Shown: positions 57,316 through 64,000 of the stretch, one piece after another
Numbering within the stretch: position 1 is the stretch's first letter
Layout of the letters: each line of letters opens with the position of its first letter
Assembly (NCBI GenBank): GCA_904846265.1
Contig: CAJHAA010000004.1
Location: forward strand, 124,001 to 188,000
Direction of reading: 5' to 3'
Source: Psychrobacter immobilis
GTDB taxonomy: Bacteria; Pseudomonadota; Gammaproteobacteria; Pseudomonadales; Moraxellaceae
Length of the DNA: 64,000 bases
The notes under the pieces: model-generated
What the model was told of the DNA's origin: nothing
The model's input: only the letters and a program-made list of their open reading frames with translations
The model's database searches: none
Program-made: the position numbers and the translations under genes

Positions 57316-57411
57316 AGCCTGCAGTTATTGAGCCTAAAAGATGCTATCTAGTCCGCGTTTGGTTTTAATTAAAACAAACTCATTTAAAATACGTAAAAAG
57401 GAATAATAACG

Positions 57412-58593
57412 ATGTCAAATGATGCAATTGTAATTTTAAACGGCGCACGTACCCCAATGGGCGGCTTCCAAGGTGCACTAAAAGATATGAGCGCGACTGA
57501 ACTTGGTGGCGCTGCCATTAAAGCCGCTGTCGAACGCTCAGGTGTGGCGGTCGATAGTATTGACGAGGTCATTATGGGCTGTATCTTGACTGCAGGCTTG
57601 GGTCAAGGCCCTGCGCGTCAAGCGATGCGTAATGCAGGTTTATCTGATGCAACTGGCGCTGTCACTATTAACAAGCTTTGTGGTTCAGGGCTAAAAGCAG
57701 TCATGCAAGCACATGACGGCATCAAAGCTGGTAGTTTCAATGTGGCAGTCGCTGGTGGTATGGAATCAATGACCAATGCGCCATACATCATGCCAGGGTC
57801 ACGTGGCGGCTACCGTATGGGACATAAAGAAGTCAAAGATCATATGTTCCTAGACGGTCTAGAAGATGCTGAAACTGGCAAACTGATGGGTATGTTCGCA
57901 CAGGAAATGGCTGATGAAAAAGGCTATACCCGTGAGAAAATGGATGCGTTTGCTATCGAATCGCTAAATCGTGCGCTCACTGCTATCAAAGACGACCACT
58001 TCAAAGATGAAATCACGCCAGTGACCTTTAAAACCCGTAAAGGCGAGCAAACCGTCGATACCGATGAGCAACCAGCGCTTGCTAATGCTGAGCGTATCCC
58101 TACTCTACGTCCAGCCTTCGCTAAAGACGGCACCATCACGGCAGCAAACGCCAGCTCAATCTCAGACGGTGCGGCAGCGGTTGTGGTCATGAAAGAATCG
58201 CAAGCAAAAGCTGAAGGCCTTGATTATCAAGCTCGTATCGTTGCAACCGCATCAAACTCTCGTCACCCAAGCGAATTTACCATTGCTCCGATTGGTGCAA
58301 TTGAAAAAGTATTGGCTAGTGCTGGTTGGTCAGTCGCTGATGTTGACCTATGGGAAATCAACGAAGCGTTTGCAATGGTAACCATGGCGGCGATGGACGA
58401 GCTAAAAATCGACCATGCCAAAGTAAACGTTGAAGGTGGCGCTTGTGCACTCGGTCATCCAGTAGGCTGTTCAGGTGCTCGTATCTTGATCACGCTTATC
58501 AACTCTCTCAAGCGTACTGGCGGCAAAAAAGGGGTTGCGACACTTTGTATTGGTGGCGGTGAAGCCGTGGCTGTTGCTATTGAACTTGCTTAA
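57412..58593 (+). CDS. Acetyl-CoA C-acetyltransferase (thiolase)
   Basis: A 393-residue thiolase of the biosynthetic type (AtoB/PhaA), which condenses two acetyl-CoA to acetoacetyl-CoA or the reverse. The acyl-binding Cys is at about 90 (NKLCGSGLKAV), His at about 349 (GHPVGCSG) and the second Cys at about 379 (CIGGGEAVAVAIE). No phaB, phaC or fad genes are adjacent, so the pathway is open. AAAAGGAATAATAACG precedes the start. It follows hom by 96 bases without a terminator. Confidence 0.95.
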   Translation: MSNDAIVILNGARTPMGGFQGALKDMSATELGGAAIKAAVERSGVAVDSIDEVIMGCILTAGLGQGPARQAMRNAGLSDATGAVTINKLCGSGLKAVMQAHDGIKAGSFNVAVAGGMESMTNAPYIMPGSRGGYRMGHKEVKDHMFLDGLEDAETGKLMGMFAQEMADEKGYTREKMDAFAIESLNRALTAIKDDHFKDEITPVTFKTRKGEQTVDTDEQPALANAERIPTLRPAFAKDGTITAANASSISDGAAAVVVMKESQAKAEGLDYQARIVATASNSRHPSEFTIAPIGAIEKVLASAGWSVADVDLWEINEAFAMVTMAAMDELKIDHAKVNVEGGACALGHPVGCSGARILITLINSLKRTGGKKGVATLCIGGGEAVAVAIELA

Positions 58594-59021
58594 CACTCGA
58601 GCAGATTAATTAATCGATTGATATGTTAAATTAGCTTCTATCATTATCGTTTATTATAAAACCTTCAAAATATCAGGAACCGCATCGCTATTTGCTTTGC
58701 GGTTTTTCTGTGTCTATGACTCTTAAATAAGCTAGAAATATTGCTCTGTGTAAAGACACGTTAATCTTTGACCCCAGCTATGTTATGCCACTTACAGCCT
58801 ATTACACGCAATTACTTCAAGCGCACACTTTGCTACCTTGCTCATATATCTCATCGAAAATCATGATGTTAAGATTCTTACAAGTCGATGTAGAGGCTAC
58901 TCACATGGCTTGCTACACCTTTTATTATAAAAATATTTTTACTAGAAATTTAACTTTTCCAAAACAACGATTGTTTTTAAAATAATTAATAATGATTAAC
59001 TCATAAAAAAGGAAGACAACA
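58594..59021. other. Spacer with thiolase terminator
   Basis: Contains the terminator at 58678-58708 and the promoter region of the PRC-barrel gene; AAAAAAGGAAGACAACA is its ribosome site. A 66-codon frame at 58785-58985 lacks a ribosome site and is probably not a gene. Confidence 0.4.
58678..58708 (+). terminator. Terminator of the thiolase gene
   Basis: Arms AACCGCA and TGCGGTT (one base out of register) followed by five T; about 85 bases after the stop. Confidence 0.7.
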
Positions 59022-59870
59022 ATGAGCCAACTAATTCGTTTAAAAGATATCCAAGCTACTCATAAAGATTTAATCGGTGATGATTATTATGACCCAACAG
59101 GTAAAACTGCTTATGGCGTCAATGAAGAAAAAATCGGTAAAATTGAAGGTGCATTAGTAGAAGATACCACTGGTCGCATTCGTTATTTGATCGTTGATGC
59201 AGGCGGTTGGTTCAGTTCAAAAGAAGTGTTAGTACCAGCAGGTTTGGCACGTATCGTTGGTGATGACGTATTCTTTGACAGCTTGACCAAGTCTCAAGTT
59301 GATGCCATGGAAGTATATGACCATGATTATCAGTATAGCTATAAAGACCAGTATCAAAAGGATCGTCAAGCATTTGTCGCTGATACTGTTCCAGTTGCAG
59401 AGCGTATGGAGATTGCAGACCATGCCTATGACGCACCAAACACACTAGAGCTACTAGAAGAGCGCTTGACCGTCAATAAAGATCGTATCGTGGCAGGTTT
59501 GGTTAAAGTTGGTAAGCATATAGTGACCGAAGAGCGCAATGTCGATGTTGAGCTAGAAGAAGAGCATGCTAATATCCAGCGTACTAACGTAGATCGTCCA
59601 ACAGATCGCCGTATCGGTGACATTGATGGTAATCAAACCATTGAAGTTGAACTAGAGGCTGAACGTGCCCGCGTTGGTAAAGACACTTACGTATCTGAAG
59701 AAGTGAACGTCGGTAAAACCACTGAACGTCATACTGAAACTATCGTTGAGACTATCCAACGTGAAGAATTGGATATCGATCGCGATGGCAACGTAGTAGA
59801 CCGCGAAGGCAACATAATCGACCGTGATGGTATTACTGCAGAAGACGTACGCCGCGCTCGTGGTATGTAA
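59022..59870 (+). CDS. PRC-barrel and DUF2382 (YsnF/AvaK) stress protein
   Basis: A 282-residue cytoplasmic, acidic protein. A PRC-barrel domain spans about 15-95 (IGKIEGALVEDTTGRIRYLIVDAGG, SKEVLVPAGLARIVGDDVFFD). The DUF2382 domain spans about 145-255, with its usual repeated strands (ELLEERLTVNKDRIVAGLVKVGKHIVTEERNVDVELEEEHANIQRTNVD and later RARVGKDTYVSEEVNVGKTTERH). The tail repeats DRDGNVVDREGNIIDRDG. Homologues are induced by stress or drying in other bacteria; the function is not known. A paralog follows. Confidence 0.85.
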   Translation: MSQLIRLKDIQATHKDLIGDDYYDPTGKTAYGVNEEKIGKIEGALVEDTTGRIRYLIVDAGGWFSSKEVLVPAGLARIVGDDVFFDSLTKSQVDAMEVYDHDYQYSYKDQYQKDRQAFVADTVPVAERMEIADHAYDAPNTLELLEERLTVNKDRIVAGLVKVGKHIVTEERNVDVELEEEHANIQRTNVDRPTDRRIGDIDGNQTIEVELEAERARVGKDTYVSEEVNVGKTTERHTETIVETIQREELDIDRDGNVVDREGNIIDRDGITAEDVRRARGM

Positions 59871-59948
59871 TAATACGCTAAACCGTCATACTGTTCGGCT
59901 GTCATTAAGAAATAAGATCGCCAAGCAATACATGACCGTAATAAGCAG

Positions 59949-60060
59949 CTAAGTATTTTTACTTAGTGAATTAAGACCAGAGCATGCCTCTGGTCTTTTT
60001 TTGCTTACTATACTCAAAAATACTTAGGAATTAAAAATACTTAGAAATTAAAAATACTTA
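59949..60060 (+). repeat. 17-base tandem repeat with an inverted copy
   Basis: AAAAATACTTAGGAATT (60016-60032) and AAAAATACTTAGAAATT (60033-60049) are followed by a partial third copy (60050-60060). The 12-base core also occurs inverted at 59949-59960, before the terminator. The repeats lie between the two DUF2382 genes. Confidence 0.75.
59973..60003 (+). terminator. Terminator of the PRC-barrel gene
   Basis: Arms AAGACCAGAG and CTCTGGTCTT around five bases, followed by further T residues. Confidence 0.9.
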
Positions 60061-60151
60061 ATGACATCTGATAAGGCTAACCTTGCAAAATTTGCAAAAA
60101 TGGCTCTAAAATATTGTATAACGATTATTTCATAAAGATAAGGACATTAGG

Positions 60152-60808
60152 ATGACTAGCAATCACGACGACAGTATCCAGAACGATAGCTTTCTACAAG
60201 AGGGTTTACATAACAAGCAAGTGACACCAAACGCTATGACTGCCCCAATTGATACTCATAATGGCACAGTAGATTATGACATAGAGAGTAATGATATAAG
60301 CAGTAATGACATAGATAAGAGCAATCATAATGTTGGACACTTGGAGCTATTAGAAGAGCGTCCTGTCATCAATAAAGAGCGTTTAGATGTCGGTAAAGTA
60401 ACGGTGACCAAGCACGCTCGTACCAAAACTATTGACGTTCCGATTGAGTTGGTAGAAGAATATATTACTATTCGCACTGAATACCACGATGCGAAAAGTC
60501 AGGACTTATTGTCAGGCAATTATGATGAAAAGGATATATTGCGCCATGTCGAGCCATCATTAGATAGCAAGGCGGTCGTTACCGTAAATGGCAAACAGAT
60601 CGAAATTGGTGATGAGCCGATTGAAATTGTCCTATCACGTCAAGTGGCTACTATTACTAAAGACACTTATGCTATCCAAGAAATCGATATCAATAAAACT
60701 ACTCATATTCATACAGATAGTATCCAAGTAGCGCTCAAGCATGAAGAATTAGATGTGAAGGAAGAGGGATTTTTGGCACATGAGTCTAGTGCCAATCCTC
60801 ATAAATAA
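60152..60808 (+). CDS. DUF2382 protein without PRC barrel
   Basis: A 218-residue paralog of the preceding protein. The N-terminal 60 residues are polar and low-complexity (DIESNDISSNDIDKSN) in place of the PRC barrel; the DUF2382 domain spans about 65-205, with LELLEERPVINKERLDVGKVTVTKHA and ATITKDTYAIQEIDINKTTHIHTDSIQ matching the neighbour in order. A separate promoter is implied by the terminator and repeats upstream. Function unknown. Confidence 0.82.
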   Translation: MTSNHDDSIQNDSFLQEGLHNKQVTPNAMTAPIDTHNGTVDYDIESNDISSNDIDKSNHNVGHLELLEERPVINKERLDVGKVTVTKHARTKTIDVPIELVEEYITIRTEYHDAKSQDLLSGNYDEKDILRHVEPSLDSKAVVTVNGKQIEIGDEPIEIVLSRQVATITKDTYAIQEIDINKTTHIHTDSIQVALKHEELDVKEEGFLAHESSANPHK

Positions 60809-60835
60809 TTTTGCTGACTCTTTCAAACTAGAGAT

Positions 60836-60864
60836 AAAAAAAGCAACGTTATCGTTGCTTTTTT
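60836..60864. terminator. Terminator between the DUF2382 and lipoprotein genes
   Basis: Arms AAAAAAGCAACG and CGTTGCTTTTTT around TTAT; convergent genes on both sides. Confidence 0.92.
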
Positions 60865-60880
60865 CTTGATTGCTTACTTA

Positions 60881-61414
60881 TTATGAGGTTTTTTTACATT
60901 CATAAGTACTGACATTCGCCGCATCTGTACCTGCTGTACGCATCACACCCGTCTCACGCGCTTCGTGTGCTACACGCCACTGAGTAAAGCCCTGACTGCC
61001 ATCAATAGCGGTTGCTACTTCGAACACTTCTGGATTACTGGCATCATTGGTTTTATTTAATGTCACTGTACCCGTATCAGTCGCGATGACTACTTGCTTG
61101 GCATCTTCTTTATAAGTTGCATTAACTTTCAGCTCAGGTGAGCAAAGATAAGCTATTTGACTGACGCCACTATTGACGGAAGCTACGGTATCATCCTGTA
61201 CTTCACTGAGCGATGCATCCGCTGTATCGACAACCACCTCATTAGGCTCAGCAGGTTCAGCGGACATTGGTACCGTTTCTTCGCTATGAGCACCATCATC
61301 TATACCCGCTTCTGTGTCTGACTGTTGCTGACAAGCACTAATCGTCAGGACGCCAGCAAGTAGGCCAGTCAGCGCCACAGAGGTACGCAACTGTTTTAAT
61401 AATTCTATAGTCAT
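60881..61414 (-). CDS. Small lipoprotein, possibly MliC-like
   Basis: A 177-residue lipoprotein. The lipobox is LTISACQ with Cys at about 28, followed by an acidic Glu/Asp/Ala-rich linker to about residue 80. The C-terminal 90 residues begin IAYLCSPELKVNATY and end STYECKKTS, so two Cys frame a small beta domain; this recalls membrane-bound lysozyme inhibitors (MliC/PliC) but the match is loose. I chose ATG 61414 because GGGAGAG lies just upstream; the frame extends to 61444. Function not assigned. Confidence 0.72.
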   Translation of the reverse strand: MTIELLKQLRTSVALTGLLAGVLTISACQQQSDTEAGIDDGAHSEETVPMSAEPAEPNEVVVDTADASLSEVQDDTVASVNSGVSQIAYLCSPELKVNATYKEDAKQVVIATDTGTVTLNKTNDASNPEVFEVATAIDGSQGFTQWRVAHEARETGVMRTAGTDAANVSTYECKKTS

Positions 61415-61590
61415 AACACTCTCCCAAATAAATATGTTAAACACTATAGCGTGTCCATAAATTCACGCCTATGTTGAATTTGTAAGCAATCAATACAAAA
61501 TATAGCCAACGCATTTGTGAAAAGTTAACTTCACTATCTAAAAATAATATAGTCGGTTCAAAATAAATGAGAGAAAAAGAGAGCTAGCGA

Positions 61591-61635
61591 ATACAAAAAA
61601 GCCCTTATCTACTTTAGATAAGGGCTTTTTTGTAT
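61591..61635 (-). terminator. Terminator of secA
   Basis: A perfect hairpin with 21-base arms: from the ends inward ATACAAAAAAGCCC, then TTATCTA, around CTT. The A-run and T-run lie inside the arms. It follows the secA stop closely. Confidence 0.9.
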
Positions 61636-61648
61636 TTATTTATGGCTA

Positions 61649-64000
61649 CTATATTTTACCATGACATTGCTTGTACTTAAGGCCTGAACCACAAGGGCAT
61701 GGGGCGTTACGACTGATATTCATACCAGCGTATGGGTCTGCCTCATTAGCATTGCTGCCACTACCTACCATAGCACCTGCGACCACACTACCAGCAAGAT
61801 TGCGATTTTGCGCGGCGGCTTTGTCAGCACCACTATCCATATTATCGATATCATTGTGCTCGAACTGCATTTGCATATGAGCAGCATTTTCACGCTGCTG
61901 TATTTCTAGCGCTTCTAGCTCTTCTTTGGTCGGAATATGGACACGTGATAAATCTTGAACTGTCTCAGATTTAATTGCGCCAAGCATCATTTGGAATAGC
62001 TCAAATGACTCACGCTTATATTCTTGCTCAGGGTTTTTCTGTGCATAACCACGCAGATGAATGCCTTTACGCAGCTGATCCATTTGGGTCAAATGCTCTT
62101 TCCAATGCTTGTCTAAGCTCTGTAGCATAAAGTGACGCTCAAGCTGGGCAGCATCTTTTTCGCCCATCTGCTCACGGCGGCTATGATAGCGATCGATAGC
62201 CGTTTGGATGATTTTGGCACGCAACCCTTCTTCATCTAAGCGACGATCTTCATCGAGCCAATCATTGATCGGCATCGCAATCTTAAATTCATTTTCAAGC
62301 TCGTCTTCTAAGCCATCAATATTCCATTGGTCATCGATAGAACCTGGCGGAATAAACTGGTTAATCATGGCGTTATAGACTTCTTCGTGCATAATCTCAA
62401 TGGCTTCAAGCAAGTCCATCTCTGCTAGCAAGTCATCACGCTGACCATAGATCACTTTACGCTGCTCATTGGCGACGTCATCATATTTCAACAGATTTTT
62501 ACGCGCATCAAAATCACGGCTTTCTACTTTACCTTGGGCATTTTCAATCGATTTTGAGACCATCTTATGTTCAATGGCTTCGTCTTCTTTAAGACCCATG
62601 GCACGCATCATATTTACGACGCGGTCGCCAGCAAAGATACGCATCAAGTCATCTTCGAGCGATAAAAAGAAACGCGACATCCCAGGATCGCCCTGACGAC
62701 CGGCGCGACCACGTAGCTGGTTATCGATACGGCGTGATTCGTGACGCTCAGAACCAATGATATGCAAACCGCCAGCCGCAACCACTTGGTCATGTTTGAC
62801 TTGCCATTCTGCTTTTAGGCGTGCCATTTCTTCAGGACTGACCGAATCGATATCTTCAATAAACGATTGCCAGTTACCACCAAGGATAATATCGGTACCA
62901 CGACCTGCCATGTTGGTCGCGATCGTCACAGCCTTTGGACTACCTGCCTGCGCGATGATTTCGGCTTCACGTTCGTGTTGTTTGGCGTTGAGGACGTTAT
63001 GCTTGACGCCTTCTTGATCGAGCAAGTAAGACAACTCTTCACTGGCTTCAATCGTCGCCGTACCGACCAAGACTGGGGCACCTTTGGCTTGAATCTCTTT
63101 GATTTCGCGAATGATACCTTTGTATTTGCCTAATTTGGTTAAGAAAATCTGGTCATCCATATCGATACGAGCAATCGGCTCGTGCGTTGGAATCACGATG
63201 ACATCTAAGTCATACGTTGATTTAAATTCTGCTGCTTCGGTATCAGCGGTACCTGTCATACCTGATAACTTTTCATACAAACGGAAGTAGTTCTGGAACG
63301 TCGTGGTCGCAAGCGTTTGGTTTTCTGCTTGAATTTCGACGTTTTCTTTGGCTTCTACCGCTTGATGCAGACCTTCTGACCAACGGCGACCCGGCATGGT
63401 ACGACCCGTGTTTTCATCAACGATAACCACTTCACCATCATCGACGATATAGTGTACATTTTTAACAAACACATGATGGGCGCGAATGGCAGCTTGTACG
63501 TGAGCCAATAATGGCAAACGGCTTGGGCTGTATAAACTTTCGTTTTCACCCAACTCACCGACTTCGATTAAGAAGCGCTCAATTTTTTCATAGCCTTTTT
63601 CACTGATTTCGATTTGACGATTTTTTTCATCAATCCAAAAATCTTCTTCTTCATTATTCTTATTGGCTTCTTCATCTTTTGAGCGAATCAGCACAGGGAT
63701 AATGGTATTAATCAGCGCGTACATACGTGAAGAATCTTCGGCTTGACCTGAGATAATCAGCGGCGTACGAGCCTCATCGATTAAAATAGAGTCAATTTCA
63801 TCGATAATACAGAAGTTTAATGGACGCTGCTTTTTCTCTTTTAAACTAAAGACCATGTTATCGCGCAGATAATCAAAGCCGTATTCGTTATTGGTACCGT
63901 AAGTGATATCCGCTTGATAGGCGTCGATTTTTTCTTGCGGCGGCTGCTGCGAATAAATGACACCGACGGTCATGCCCAAAAAGCCAAATAATGGACGATT
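61649..64000 (-). CDS. secA: Preprotein translocase ATPase SecA (partial, N-terminus missing)
   Basis: The motor of the Sec pathway, driving proteins through SecYEG. About 780 residues are present; the gene continues beyond the right edge, so the N-terminal nucleotide-binding Walker A is outside. Visible are [19 protein letters not shown] (Walker B region), the preprotein cross-linking domain, [35 protein letters not shown], the helical scaffold, and the C-terminal zinc site [14 protein letters not shown], which binds SecB. The linker before it is Ala/Asn/Gly-rich. Confidence 0.98.
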   Translation of the reverse strand, partial: NRPLFGFLGMTVGVIYSQQPPQEKIDAYQADITYGTNNEYGFDYLRDNMVFSLKEKKQRPLNFCIIDEIDSILIDEARTPLIISGQAEDSSRMYALINTIIPVLIRSKDEEANKNNEEEDFWIDEKNRQIEISEKGYEKIERFLIEVGELGENESLYSPSRLPLLAHVQAAIRAHHVFVKNVHYIVDDGEVVIVDENTGRTMPGRRWSEGLHQAVEAKENVEIQAENQTLATTTFQNYFRLYEKLSGMTGTADTEAAEFKSTYDLDVIVIPTHEPIARIDMDDQIFLTKLGKYKGIIREIKEIQAKGAPVLVGTATIEASEELSYLLDQEGVKHNVLNAKQHEREAEIIAQAGSPKAVTIATNMAGRGTDIILGGNWQSFIEDIDSVSPEEMARLKAEWQVKHDQVVAAGGLHIIGSERHESRRIDNQLRGRAGRQGDPGMSRFFLSLEDDLMRIFAGDRVVNMMRAMGLKEDEAIEHKMVSKSIENAQGKVESRDFDARKNLLKYDDVANEQRKVIYGQRDDLLAEMDLLEAIEIMHEEVYNAMINQFIPPGSIDDQWNIDGLEDELENEFKIAMPINDWLDEDRRLDEEGLRAKIIQTAIDRYHSRREQMGEKDAAQLERHFMLQSLDKHWKEHLTQMDQLRKGIHLRGYAQKNPEQEYKRESFELFQMMLGAIKSETVQDLSRVHIPTKEELEALEIQQRENAAHMQMQFEHNDIDNMDSGADKAAAQNRNLAGSVVAGAMVGSGSNANEADPYAGMNISRNAPCPCGSGLKYKQCHGKI

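Noticed and set aside
58785..58985. 66-codon plus-strand frame after the thiolase gene
   Set aside because: No ribosome site and unremarkable composition; lies in a promoter-bearing spacer.
59949..60060. CRISPR-like reading of the 17-base repeats
   Set aside because: Units are directly adjacent without spacers, and there are fewer than three full copies.
1..64000. tRNA, rRNA, CRISPR arrays, intact insertion sequences
   Set aside because: No T-loop-like motifs in cloverleaf context, no regularly spaced repeats and no transposase frame were seen.

Overview
The window looks like a chromosomal segment of a Psychrobacter-like member of the Moraxellaceae. Pointers are the moderately AT-rich base composition, the pairing of a monomeric and a dimeric NADP isocitrate dehydrogenase, the pilT/pilU twitching pair, the fur-bamE-rnfH block, cytochrome c4/c5 next to engB, and many proteins with acidic, Asn/Gln/Asp-rich tails. 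The genus is an inference from protein character; no rRNA or marker comparison was possible. About 50 protein genes are supported. I see no tRNA, rRNA, CRISPR array, prophage or intact insertion sequence.

Layout. 1-5.5 kb: end of an unknown gene, a small unknown gene that may need a frameshift at a T9 tract, a glutamine amidotransferase, glyA, ubiC and a FemAB-like acyltransferase. 6-10 kb: two isocitrate dehydrogenases arranged tail to tail. 10.5-19.6 kb: rluE, a duplicated DUF305 lipoprotein, an M61 peptidase, slyD, prc and nagZ. 19.7-23.4 kb: two paralogous membrane-anchored proteins, only one with an OmpA-like peptidoglycan-binding domain. 23.7-29 kb: rhomboid protease, metallophosphatase, purE-purK-yaiI and a small NAD(P)-binding protein. 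29-32.5 kb: epmA, pdxB and an AI-2E family permease on the minus strand. 33.3-40 kb: nadE, a CNNM/CorC-type membrane protein, yggS, pilT and pilU. 40-48 kb: fur, bamE, rnfH, an NSS-like transporter, cytochromes c4 and c5, engB, a HAD phosphatase and rluC. 49-53.4 kb: a very large rne. 53.5-64 kb: DUF808 protein, a DsbC-like lipoprotein, hom, a thiolase, two DUF2382 stress-type proteins, a small lipoprotein and the C-terminal three quarters of secA, which runs off the window.

The genes are mostly core metabolism and envelope maintenance: one-carbon and purine synthesis (glyA, purE, purK), cofactors (pdxB, nadE, ubiC), TCA flux and NADPH (two IDHs), RNA modification and decay (rluC, rluE, rne), envelope quality control (prc, nagZ, bamE, dsbC-like, rhomboid, secA) and twitching motility. 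Most units end in clear hairpin terminators, many of them usable in both directions between convergent genes.

No obvious new defence or mobile system stands out. The observations most worth a second look are the T9 tract that splits a small gene near its start, three hairpins with the same core but different pairing outer arms, related imperfect palindromes on both sides of rluE, the OmpA-domain-minus paralog, the folded pilT-pilU spacer, tandem repeats running through the engB stop codon, and a possible decayed membrane-protein gene upstream of rne.
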